This document shows, in pieces, positions 17,045 to 24,743 of a stretch of DNA of 64,000 bases. The position numbers were made by a program, and so were the translations under genes. Source of the DNA: Geosporobacter sp040797825 (GTDB taxonomy: Bacteria; Bacillota; Clostridia; Peptostreptococcales; Thermotaleaceae). The DNA lies in assembly GCA_040797825.1 (NCBI GenBank), contig JBFNEZ010000002.1, forward strand, positions 1 to 64,000. The letters run 5' to 3'. The notes below the pieces were generated by a model that was not told the origin of the DNA, did no database searches, and saw only the letters and a program-made list of their open reading frames with translations. Numbering within the stretch: the first letter of the stretch is position 1; every line of letters begins with the position of its first letter.

Positions 17045-18067
17045 CTATTCGTAAAGTTCCCTACAAGAGTCATTTATCAAAAGCTCCGTTTTTAATAGAA
17101 TATGTTGATGCTCTTTTTTCTTCTTGATTATATCAATAAGTATGCCAGCACTCTTCTTTCCCATATATTCTCCTGGTTGATTGACGGTTGTGATAGAAGG
17201 ATGAAAAAATCTAGCATAATCAATACCATCGAAGCCCATAATGGACAAATCCTCGGGAATCCTTAAACCTCTGTTTAGAGCGGCCTTTGCTGCACCAATA
17301 GCCATGATGTCACTGGTCACAAAAACTGCAGTTAGTTTCGGTATGCGCTCTATCAGTTGATTGAGTGCACGAAAACCGGAATCAAAGGTATATTCACCAA
17401 TTTCTTTATAAGATGGATTATATTGAACTCCATGATCTTTCAATGCTTTCATGTATCCCTTCCATCTTAAATTTCCCACACACAAATCTTCTTCTCCAGT
17501 GGTAATAATGCCTATGTTTTTATGTCCTAATTTGCATAGATAGTCAACGGCTTCATAGGCTGCTCTTTCATTTTCTATGGTTACACTGGAGAATAATTCC
17601 TTTTTATATTTTTCTTCAACATCTGTTGAAGCCAATACCAAGGGAGCCTCTAAGGCATTAAAATGCTCTTCATTCAAATTACAGAAGTTTCCTCCAAGAC
17701 AGATTAACCCCTTCAATCTCTTTTCTTTTACAAATTCGATAGCGGCTTCAATATCATTGGCATGGTAATTGTTATAGTGAAGGATCATGGTATATCCTTG
17801 AAGGGCTACTTCTTCTTCAATAGATTGTATAATCTTTGCAAAAAAAGGATTAAAAATCCCTTTTACAAGAACCCCTATATCTTTCGTGTCTGTTCTTTTT
17901 AAATTTCGCGCACTATTATTGGGTATGTAATTTTTTTGCTCGATGATCTCCATTACCTTTTTCCTTGTCTCTTTACTTACATCAGGATGGTTGTTAATAA
18001 CCCGGGATACCGTACTGATGCCAACGCCCGCCATCTCTGCAATGTCTTTTATATTTGTATTCGCCAT
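17045..18067 (-). CDS. LacI-family transcriptional regulator
   Basis: This 340-residue DNA-binding repressor starts with a classic LacI helix-turn-helix (NIKDIAEMAGVGISTVSRVI, followed by the hinge region RNLKRTDTKDIGVLV). The rest is a periplasmic-binding-like sugar sensor with an FVTSDIMAIGAAKAA stretch and the usual IMGFDGIDYARFFHPSITTV. The start is set at ATG 18067, where SD AGGAGG is well placed; the longer reading frame would run through the operator. A double LacI-type operator sits directly upstream, so it very likely represses itself and, by position, the maltodextrin operon downstream. Confidence 0.94.
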   Translation of the reverse strand: MANTNIKDIAEMAGVGISTVSRVINNHPDVSKETRKKVMEIIEQKNYIPNNSARNLKRTDTKDIGVLVKGIFNPFFAKIIQSIEEEVALQGYTMILHYNNYHANDIEAAIEFVKEKRLKGLICLGGNFCNLNEEHFNALEAPLVLASTDVEEKYKKELFSSVTIENERAAYEAVDYLCKLGHKNIGIITTGEEDLCVGNLRWKGYMKALKDHGVQYNPSYKEIGEYTFDSGFRALNQLIERIPKLTAVFVTSDIMAIGAAKAALNRGLRIPEDLSIMGFDGIDYARFFHPSITTVNQPGEYMGKKSAGILIDIIKKKKEHQHILLKTELLINDSCRELYE

Positions 18068-18083
18068 ATATCCTCCTTGAATT

Positions 18084-18107
18084 GGTAACGTTACCGGTAA
18101 CGTTACC
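18084..18107. promoter_or_regulatory. Double LacI-type operator
   Basis: Two copies of the 12-bp palindrome GGTAACGTTACC lie head to tail with no spacer, giving one perfect 24-bp palindrome. It is 16 bases upstream of the regulator's start codon, close before the SD. The central CG dyad with GTAAC/GTTAC half-sites is the standard shape for LacI/GalR-family operators. No other copy was seen in the window. Confidence 0.85.
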
Positions 18108-18226
18108 GGACTATGGTTAGATCTTACCAGATATTTCAAAATAATGAAACTTTTTCATAGGGTAATTTATTGTTATTTATTTTCCACAAAACTACAAAAA
18201 AAACTAAAATTCTCTTTTATTGGCAG

Positions 18227-18255
18227 TTGATAAAACCATTTTATGGGTATACAAT
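18227..18255 (+). promoter_or_regulatory. Sigma-A promoter of the SulP gene
   Basis: TTGATA at 18227-18232 and TACAAT at 18250-18255 are separated by exactly 17 bp, each one mismatch from consensus. They lie about 50 bases before the SulP start codon. Confidence 0.8.
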
Positions 18256-18307
18256 ATACAAGTAGACAATATATCAAAATCATCTAGAGAAAGAAGGAGA
18301 TTTTTAA

Positions 18308-19816
18308 TTGGAAAAGGTACCTTTCTTAAAACCCTATGATACAAAAAACCTCAAGGGAGATCTGATGGGAGGGTTCACCACTGCTATTGTTGCCTTACCG
18401 CTGGCCTTGGCCTTTGGTGTAGCTTCTGGAGCTGGGGCAAAAGCAGGGCTTTATTCCGCAATTATCACAGGAATTTTATCAACCCTTTTTGGAGGAACAC
18501 CATCTCAAGTAAACGGTCCTACAGGAGCTATGACCGTTGTTTTAATCGAGCTATTTGAAAAGTATGGTGTTGAGGCTTTATTTGCAGCTATGGTTACTGC
18601 TGGATTGATGCAAATTTTAATTGGCACTTTGAAGTTGGGAAAATATATCTATTTCATTCCTAAACCTGTTATTGTGGGATTTACCAATGGGATCGGATTT
18701 TTAATTTTTATTAAAATGATTCCCTATTTCAAAACAAATCCACTTCTGGCACTCATAACCATTGGATTCATGCTTCTTTGTCCCTTTGCCACAAAGAAAA
18801 TACCAGCCTCTCTTATTGCTCTTATTTTAGGTACAGCCATTGGCACATATTTTCTGCCCAGCGATGCTGTAGTTGGTGCTATCCCTGAGGGATTGCCGCA
18901 TTTTTCAATACCTTTTTTTCCAATGGGACAGCTATTTGATATCCTGCGCTCTGGATTTATATTGGCTGTACTTGGTTGTATTGAATCCCTTTTGGCTTCT
19001 TTAGTAGTAGATGAAATGACAAAAACAAAGCACCACTCCAATCGTGAGTTGATTGGACAAGGTATTGGAAATACTGTAGCCGCTCTTTTTGGTGCACTTA
19101 TCGGTACAGGTGCCATCGTCCGCTCTGTTGTCAATGTCAACGCAGGAGGCCGTACCAGATTATCCGGTGTGCTTCATGGATTCATTCTTTTGCTGATTAC
19201 TTTAAAATTTAGCCATTTAGCATCACAAATACCGCTGGCTGTTTTAGGAGGTATTCTGATGGGTACTGCCATAAAAATGGTGGAATATAACACCACTCAC
19301 CAAATTACCTATGCTTCTAAACGAGCTGGCACTACGATTATTGTCACCACACTACTGACTATTTTTACGGATTTAACCATTGCTGTTGCCTTTGGTACCC
19401 TTCTATCCATGTTCTTTTTTGTAACCCGGATGGGTGAGGTCTATCTGAAGCAATATGCTATAGAAGATGAGGACTGCGATAAAAAAATTGCATCCTATAC
19501 CATTGAGGGACCTCTCTTCTTTGGCGTCGCCCATGCCATTCTAAGCAAACTTCAAATTGAATCGGAAGGTGCAGACATCGTGGTCTTGAATCTGATGAAC
19601 ATGCCTACCATCGATTCCTCAGGAGCCCTTTCTCTAAAGAATATTAAAGAAACTTTAGAGGCGGAAGGAAAAACCTTTGTTCTAGCAGGGGTGAAACAAG
19701 ATGCCATTGACATTCTGTCCAAGCTGCAGGTCATAAAAGAAAAAGATATTTCTCTATCTACCAAAAGAATCAGGGAAGTATTAGAGCATGTAAAGGGGCT
19801 TGCACAGACAGCATAA
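18308..19816 (+). CDS. SulP-family anion transporter with STAS domain
   Basis: This 502-residue SLC26/SulP membrane protein has an N-terminal transport domain (about 10-380, 10 or more helices; PLALAFGVASGAGAKAGLYS and NGPTGAMTVVL are typical) and a cytoplasmic STAS domain (about 395-500; LMNMPTIDSSGALSL). SulP proteins carry sulfate, bicarbonate or other anions; the substrate here is not evident. The start is a TTG with SD AAGGAGA seven bases upstream, and a near-consensus promoter precedes it. It stands alone, convergent with the formate/nitrite channel gene. Bicarbonate exchange would fit the formate metabolism nearby, but this is speculation. Confidence 0.92.
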   Translation: MEKVPFLKPYDTKNLKGDLMGGFTTAIVALPLALAFGVASGAGAKAGLYSAIITGILSTLFGGTPSQVNGPTGAMTVVLIELFEKYGVEALFAAMVTAGLMQILIGTLKLGKYIYFIPKPVIVGFTNGIGFLIFIKMIPYFKTNPLLALITIGFMLLCPFATKKIPASLIALILGTAIGTYFLPSDAVVGAIPEGLPHFSIPFFPMGQLFDILRSGFILAVLGCIESLLASLVVDEMTKTKHHSNRELIGQGIGNTVAALFGALIGTGAIVRSVVNVNAGGRTRLSGVLHGFILLLITLKFSHLASQIPLAVLGGILMGTAIKMVEYNTTHQITYASKRAGTTIIVTTLLTIFTDLTIAVAFGTLLSMFFFVTRMGEVYLKQYAIEDEDCDKKIASYTIEGPLFFGVAHAILSKLQIESEGADIVVLNLMNMPTIDSSGALSLKNIKETLEAEGKTFVLAGVKQDAIDILSKLQVIKEKDISLSTKRIREVLEHVKGLAQTA

Positions 19817-19836
19817 TGAATTCTATACAAAGAAAA

Positions 19837-19861
19837 AACCTTCCCTAGCTATAGGAAGGTT
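19837..19861. terminator. Bidirectional terminator between convergent genes
   Basis: Arms AACCTTCC and GGAAGGTT with a 9-nt loop lie between the SulP and FNT stop codons. The minus-strand product is followed by TTTTTTCT, a strong U-tract. The plus-strand side has only TTTAG, so termination is probably stronger for the FNT gene. Confidence 0.75.
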
Positions 19862-19898
19862 TAGAAATTATAAAATGTATAATTGCAAATTTATGTAG

Positions 19899-20729
19899 TT
19901 AGACACCTTTTACAATTGCTTCTTGACTTACTTCATTAGGGACTGGTATCACTGCTTTATTCGGTTGGATATATGCGACATAGTATACCACAGGAACAAT
20001 AACGGCCCCACCGATTATATTTCCCACGGTAACAGGGATAACATTATTTATCCACATCTGACCCCAGGTGATATCAGATCCTAAAAATTTCCCTACTGGG
20101 ATAAAAAACATATTTGCAACACTATGTTCATATCCCGATAACACAAATAAGGTAATAGGGAACCAACAGGCTAACAGCTTTCCTGTCACATCTTTGGCAC
20201 CAGTAGCCATCCATACGGCCAACACCACAAGCATATTGCACAGGATTGCCCGGACGATGATCGGACCTAGAGAAATCGTTATCTTGGAAGATGCAATAGC
20301 CATTGCCCGCTCCCCTATGGGACCACTCATTAGCCCTGAATAACAGACCATGCCTGCTATAAGAATAGATCCAATAAAGTTTCCAAAATATACAACGGTC
20401 CAACTTCTTAATAAACTGGTTAAGCTAAGTTTGTCATCGAGTAGGCCTAATGTCATTAAGTTGTTTCCTGTGAATAGTTCTGCCCCACAGATGACAACCA
20501 GCATCAATCCCACAGGGAAAATTCCTGCAAAGGCAAACCTTTGCAAACCTGGATCGATGGATGCCAATGTCTGAGAAATGATAATTGCCCCTACGCCTCC
20601 AAAGGAGATAAACACTCCTGCAAATATGCTCAATACAAGCATTTGGATCATAGATAGTTTTGACCTACCTACACTGGCAGCAACGATTGCCTCAGCAATT
20701 TCTTTGGGAACCAACATTCTTTTTTCCAT
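19899..20729 (-). CDS. Formate/nitrite transporter (FocA/NirC family)
   Basis: This 276-residue pentameric-channel family member has six predicted helices. FNT signatures include FAGIFPVGLMLVVICGAELFTGNN (positions about 91-114), WTVVYFGNFIGS and FVLSGYEHSVANMFFIP. It moves formate, nitrite or hydrosulfide across the membrane with proton coupling. Formate is the likely substrate given the formate dehydrogenase cluster nearby, but nitrite or HS cannot be excluded from sequence alone. SD AAGGAG is present. A hairpin and a promoter-overlapping palindrome upstream suggest specific regulation. Confidence 0.92.
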   Translation of the reverse strand: MEKRMLVPKEIAEAIVAASVGRSKLSMIQMLVLSIFAGVFISFGGVGAIIISQTLASIDPGLQRFAFAGIFPVGLMLVVICGAELFTGNNLMTLGLLDDKLSLTSLLRSWTVVYFGNFIGSILIAGMVCYSGLMSGPIGERAMAIASSKITISLGPIIVRAILCNMLVVLAVWMATGAKDVTGKLLACWFPITLFVLSGYEHSVANMFFIPVGKFLGSDITWGQMWINNVIPVTVGNIIGGAVIVPVVYYVAYIQPNKAVIPVPNEVSQEAIVKGV

Positions 20730-20749
20730 AACCTTCTCCTTTCTTTTAT

Positions 20750-20769
20750 GGGTTCAGTGAAATGAACCC
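20750..20769 (-). promoter_or_regulatory. Leader hairpin before the FNT start
   Basis: A perfect 7-bp stem, GGGTTCA paired with TGAACCC around a 6-nt loop, lies in the 5' leader just upstream of the FNT Shine-Dalgarno. It has no U-tract, so it is more likely an mRNA stability or translation element than a terminator. Confidence 0.45.
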
Positions 20770-20775
20770 TAAATT

Positions 20776-20798
20776 ATATTGCATACTTTATGCAGTAT
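20776..20798 (-). promoter_or_regulatory. Palindromic operator overlapping the FNT promoter
   Basis: A palindrome with inner core TGCATA-CTT-TATGCA (20780-20794) extends to arms of 10 bases with one mismatch. On the minus strand it lies between a weak -35 (TTTATA) and a -10-like TATAAT 17 bp apart. This position suits a repressor site. The regulator is unknown. Confidence 0.5.
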
Positions 20799-20802
20799 AA
20801 AC

Positions 20803-20840
20803 AAAAAAGATAAAGCTACTTTTATAAAGTATGCTTTATC
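20803..20840 (-). terminator. Terminator of the tup-moe-moa operon
   Basis: On the minus strand a long stem, GATAAAGC then TACTTT, pairs with AAAGTA then GCTTTATC (14 bp, one bulged A, loop ATA) and is followed by TTTTTTG. It lies 20 bases after the MOSC gene stop and marks the end of the eight-gene operon. Confidence 0.85.
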
Positions 20841-20859
20841 CATTATATAGGGTATATTT

Positions 20860-21297
20860 TTACTCTTCTATGACTTTTATTAGATCATTTGTCTTTATTT
20901 TTCCAGATTTTAGAACTTTCGTAAAAATACCCTCTGTAGGCATGACACAGTTGCCCACCTGATGGAAAATCGCACACTTGGTATGACATTCTTTTCCTAT
21001 TTGTGTGACTTCCTGTACCGTTTCTCCAATCTGCAGCTTTGTTCCAACAGGGAGCTTCCACAGCTCTATCCCCTCCGTCGTGATGTTTTCTGCAAATTTC
21101 CCTGTACATAGGCCTTCAATGCCAATGGCTTTCATTTTCTCTATGCTTTCGTTTCCAAGAAGGCTTACTTGTCTATGCCAATTTCCAGCATGGGCATCCC
21201 CTACTAGTCCATGGTCCACCTCAAAACATCCCTCGTCTATGGTTCTCTTGGGCACACCCTTCATTTCACTAATATTGATTGCGATTACACGGGCCAT
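20860..21297 (-). CDS. MOSC-domain protein
   Basis: This 145-residue protein consists almost wholly of a MOSC domain, the C-terminal fold of Mo-cofactor sulfurases and of YiiM/mARC-type proteins. MOSC proteins are thought to bind or hand over sulfur and molybdenum/tungsten cofactor. Family segments include DHGLVGDAHAGNWHRQVSLL and GIEGLCTGKFAENITTEGI, plus a Cys-containing GKECHTKCAIF. It directly abuts moaC (no intergenic base) and is the last gene of the cofactor operon, which supports a cofactor-linked role. The reaction itself is unknown. Confidence 0.85.
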   Translation of the reverse strand: MARVIAINISEMKGVPKRTIDEGCFEVDHGLVGDAHAGNWHRQVSLLGNESIEKMKAIGIEGLCTGKFAENITTEGIELWKLPVGTKLQIGETVQEVTQIGKECHTKCAIFHQVGNCVMPTEGIFTKVLKSGKIKTNDLIKVIEE

Positions 21298-21777
21298 CTA
21301 TTTTTCCCCCTCTCTTGTATAGGTCCCTGATTTTCCGCCAGTTTTTTTCACCAGTCTAATATTAGAAATTACCATACTCTTGTCCATCGCTTTGCACATA
21401 TCATAAATAGTTAAAGCAGCAATTGAAACAGCTTGCAGGGCTTCCATTTCTACACCAGTTTTTCCTGTGGTTTTTACTGCGGCTTCAATATGGACAGCAT
21501 TTTCTTCTTCATCTATTATAAAATCCATTTCTACACCAGAAATAAAAATATTATGACACATGGGAATCATCTCGCTGGTCTTTTTTGCAGCCATGATTCC
21601 TGCTATCTGGGCAACAGACAAAACATCTCCCTTTGCAATCTTCCCTTCTTTAATCCTTGCTAAGGTTTCAGCTTGCATCGTAATGGTTCCTCTTGCTATT
21701 CCCAATCTTTTGGTATCTTCCTTTTCTCCTACTTCGACCATCCTTGGTCTTCCCTTTTCATCCATATGGGTAAGCAT
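21298..21777 (-). CDS. moaC: Cyclic pyranopterin monophosphate synthase
   Basis: MoaC (159 residues) acts with MoaA to convert GTP through 3',8-cyclo-7,8-dihydro-GTP to cyclic pyranopterin monophosphate, the first step of Mo/W cofactor synthesis. Recognisable segments are GRPRMVEVGEKEDTKRLGIA, IPMCHNIFISGVEMDF and the catalytic GKTGVEMEALQAVSIAALTI with YDMCKAMDKSM. The gene lies four bases after moaA and abuts the MOSC gene. Confidence 0.96.
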   Translation of the reverse strand: MLTHMDEKGRPRMVEVGEKEDTKRLGIARGTITMQAETLARIKEGKIAKGDVLSVAQIAGIMAAKKTSEMIPMCHNIFISGVEMDFIIDEEENAVHIEAAVKTTGKTGVEMEALQAVSIAALTIYDMCKAMDKSMVISNIRLVKKTGGKSGTYTREGEK

Positions 21778-21781
21778 GCTT

Positions 21782-22747
21782 TTATCCTCCTATCCGAAAC
21801 ATATCCCTATATATGGGCTGATTATCGGCTTCATTTAAATGGTGGGCCGCAGGCTTGGCTTGAATAGCCTTCTGCAGCACTTCCTCTAGCCTCTCCTCAT
21901 CCTCTCTTAGGACTGTTTTTATATCAATTTCCTGATTGGAATGAAGACATGGCTTTAATCTGCCATCGGCTGTTAGTCTGATACGGTTGCAATATTTGCA
22001 GAAGTGGCTGCTAATAGGGTTAATGAAGCCTACCTTCCCTGATCCATTAGATAATTTAAAATACTTTGCTGGGCTGGATCTATCTCCTGTATAAATGGGA
22101 ATCAATTCTGGCAGCCTCTCCTTAATCACTTCATTGGAAATAAAATTACTCTTTGCCCAATTAGAGGCCTGACCAATAGGCATAAGCTCAATAAACCTGA
22201 CATCAATGGCCTCGTCCTGTGTCCATTTTACAAAATCTTCAACCTCGTTATCATTAAAGCCCCCGATTACAACCACATTCAGCTTAAGGGGAAATAGTCC
22301 TACAGCCTTAGCTGCTTCAATTCCTTCTAGGACATCACCTAATCTCCCACCCCTGGTGATTTCTGTATATTTTTGCTCATTTAGGGTATCTAAACTAATA
22401 TTGACCCGTTTTAATCCTGCCGCTTTCAGACTGGCGGCATATTGTTTGAGAAGGGCACCATTGGTGGTTATGGCTATATCTTTGATACTCTCTAAGGAAG
22501 CAATACTCTCAATTAATTTTAAAATCCCTTTCCTTATCAGGGGCTCTCCACCAGTTATCCTAACCTTATCAATGCCCAACTTATATCCTGCCTTTACTAC
22601 TTGAAAGATCTCTTCAATACTCAATATTTCATCATGAGCTTTTTTGGGTATACCCCTTTCAGGCATGCAATATTTACAGCGCATATTACATAAATCCGTG
22701 ACGGATATTCTCAAGTAATTGACTTTCCTACCCAGCATGTCCTCCAT
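21782..22747 (-). CDS. moaA: GTP 3',8-cyclase
   Basis: MoaA is a radical-SAM enzyme of 321 residues. The N-terminal [4Fe-4S] motif is CNMRCKYC (Cys-x3-Cys-x2-Cys). The second, GTP-binding cluster is ligated by the C-terminal cysteines in HFCKYCNRIRLTADGRLKPC. The C terminus ends in the essential Gly-Gly. It works with MoaC encoded directly downstream. The gene lies in the operon headed by tandem cofactor riboswitches, as moaA does in other bacteria. Confidence 0.97.
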   Translation of the reverse strand: MEDMLGRKVNYLRISVTDLCNMRCKYCMPERGIPKKAHDEILSIEEIFQVVKAGYKLGIDKVRITGGEPLIRKGILKLIESIASLESIKDIAITTNGALLKQYAASLKAAGLKRVNISLDTLNEQKYTEITRGGRLGDVLEGIEAAKAVGLFPLKLNVVVIGGFNDNEVEDFVKWTQDEAIDVRFIELMPIGQASNWAKSNFISNEVIKERLPELIPIYTGDRSSPAKYFKLSNGSGKVGFINPISSHFCKYCNRIRLTADGRLKPCLHSNQEIDIKTVLREDEERLEEVLQKAIQAKPAAHHLNEADNQPIYRDMFRIGG

Positions 22748-22784
22748 AACCCATCCCTCCTTTAAATAGACATCCTTTCCTAAT

Positions 22785-24710
22785 TTAAACGATTTCTATA
22801 ATTTTCCCTGTATCTTCAAATCTATATCCACCCATTGTTTTGATTTCCTGTTGGAAACCCTTAGATTGAATAATGGAAATAAAAATTTCCACCATTTTTT
22901 CCTTAACATACTTCATCGGAATTGCAAAATCATAATCCTCTTCTCCTATGGGTACAAAGTCTAAATTTAAGGCTTGAGCTGCAGACCATACCCCCACTCC
23001 TACATCGGCAGTGCCAGAAGCAACGGCTGCTGCTACTGCCATATGGGTAGTTAATTCTCTATCATAACCCATAATGGATTCAGTCTCTATGCCCTTCTTT
23101 GTCAATTCATAATCTACTAAAACTCTGGTCCCAGCGCCTCTTTGACGATTGACAAATAGAATGTCCTCTCTCTGCAAATCCTCAAAATGCTGTACATTTT
23201 TGGGATTTCCCTTGGGGACGATAAAACCTTGTATCCTTTTTACTCCCTTTATCAATGCCATGGGTATATTTCCAAGATAACGTTTTATTAATGAAATGTT
23301 ATATTCTCCAGTGGTTTCGTCTAGCAAATGGATTGGAGCCATATGAGCCTCTCCTCTCCTAAGAGCCATAATTCCACCAAGGCTTCCCACATGGGCTGAG
23401 GAGAGGGTATACCCTCCAAAATCCCCCTGCATGCCATTGGCTATTAAGTCCAAAATCAAATCATGGCTTCCAATAGAGACAAGGGTATGTTTTATTTGGT
23501 GAATTCCCTTTAATAGCTCTATTTCTACTTTCTCACCAGCTTCTATACCCTCACTATTTTGTGAAACAACCAATACCCCATCGGCTTTTACTAAGGACAT
23601 GGTTACTCCTGCTCCTCGATTTAGAGGCGTAGCTGTCAGTTGATTCTCTACACTTCCTAATTTTACTTGAATGTATTCTCGATGTTTTAATGAAGATATA
23701 ATCCGCTTTGATAAAAGAGCCTGGACTCTAACTTTTTCTTCGGTATTTTGTCCCAAATAATAGGCGATTAGAGGTTTTACAAAGGTATCAAATACAAAAT
23801 AGGCGGATACAGGATAACCAGGAATGCCCACAACAGGCTTCCCTGCAATCATTCCTAAAATAGTAGGTTTCCCTGGTTTGGTTGCAATCCCATGGACAAA
23901 AACTTCTCCCAATTCCCTTATTAGCTTAACTGTATAATCTTCTGAGCCTGCGGAAGAACCTGCATTGATAATAAGTATATCATTGCTTTCAACTCCTGTT
24001 TTGATTTGAGCCTTCAAGGAACCATAATCATCAGGCACAGGACTGTATCGAAAGGGCTCTCCTCCCAATTCCTTTACTAAACCTTCAAAAACCCGAGAGT
24101 TGGATTCTATAATCTTTCCAAGAGCCATTTCTTCTTCTGGCTCTATAATTTCACTGCCTGTAGGCAAAATCCCTACCTTAGGCTTTTCATAAACCTCCAC
24201 CTGGCGAATCCCGCCGCTTAGCAGCGCACCTATATCCATAGGACGAATTTTATGTTTTGTTGGCAGAATCATTTCATGGGCCACTATATCTTCCCCAATG
24301 GGGCGAATATGCTGCCAAGGAGCTGCACTCTGTATGATTTCTACCTTTCCTTCCTCAAGCTCAACCACATCTTCTATCATAATTACTGCATTATATGGAT
24401 CTAAAATAGGATCCCCCGTATCAATGGGCATATAGTCTATGTTTTTCTTTAGCTGCAGCGGTGTAGCTTCAGAAGCCCCAAAGGTAGCTTCTGCTTTTAC
24501 GGCAATACCATCCATAGCCGATGCATTATAATTGGGTGAGGATAGTTTTGCAAAAACAGGAAGGGCTGTGATTCTTCCCAGAGCATCAATCACTTTAACC
24601 TTCTCTATTTTTTTACCTTTACCCTGTTCCCCGATCCTCTCAAAGAACGACTTTAAAGCATCCTCTACTGCCATATTGGATAAATATAAATTTCTTTCAT
24701 CCTTTTTCAA
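22785..24710 (-). CDS. MoeA-like protein fused to a PBP domain
   Basis: This 641-residue protein has two parts. Residues 1 to about 410 form a complete MoeA (molybdopterin molybdenumtransferase) with MDGIAVKAE, the MPT-binding NAGSSAGSEDYT and PGKPTILGMIAGKPVVGIPG. About 415-640 is a periplasmic-binding-like domain (ALRRGEAHMAPIHLLDETTG, then GTRVLVDYELTKKGI) without a signal peptide, as in LysR-substrate or ModE-like sensors. Such fusions are known in Clostridia and archaea and are thought to bind molybdate/tungstate or help insert it. A separate MoeA lies upstream, so the two may serve Mo and W differently. The annotated ATG (24716) touches the SD GAGG; TTG at 24710 has better spacing and is used. 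Confidence 0.88.
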   Translation of the reverse strand: MKKDERNLYLSNMAVEDALKSFFERIGEQGKGKKIEKVKVIDALGRITALPVFAKLSSPNYNASAMDGIAVKAEATFGASEATPLQLKKNIDYMPIDTGDPILDPYNAVIMIEDVVELEEGKVEIIQSAAPWQHIRPIGEDIVAHEMILPTKHKIRPMDIGALLSGGIRQVEVYEKPKVGILPTGSEIIEPEEEMALGKIIESNSRVFEGLVKELGGEPFRYSPVPDDYGSLKAQIKTGVESNDILIINAGSSAGSEDYTVKLIRELGEVFVHGIATKPGKPTILGMIAGKPVVGIPGYPVSAYFVFDTFVKPLIAYYLGQNTEEKVRVQALLSKRIISSLKHREYIQVKLGSVENQLTATPLNRGAGVTMSLVKADGVLVVSQNSEGIEAGEKVEIELLKGIHQIKHTLVSIGSHDLILDLIANGMQGDFGGYTLSSAHVGSLGGIMALRRGEAHMAPIHLLDETTGEYNISLIKRYLGNIPMALIKGVKRIQGFIVPKGNPKNVQHFEDLQREDILFVNRQRGAGTRVLVDYELTKKGIETESIMGYDRELTTHMAVAAAVASGTADVGVGVWSAAQALNLDFVPIGEEDYDFAIPMKYVKEKMVEIFISIIQSKGFQQEIKTMGGYRFEDTGKIIEIV

Positions 24711-24743
24711 ATACATCCCTCACTTTCCTATGACATCACCGTT

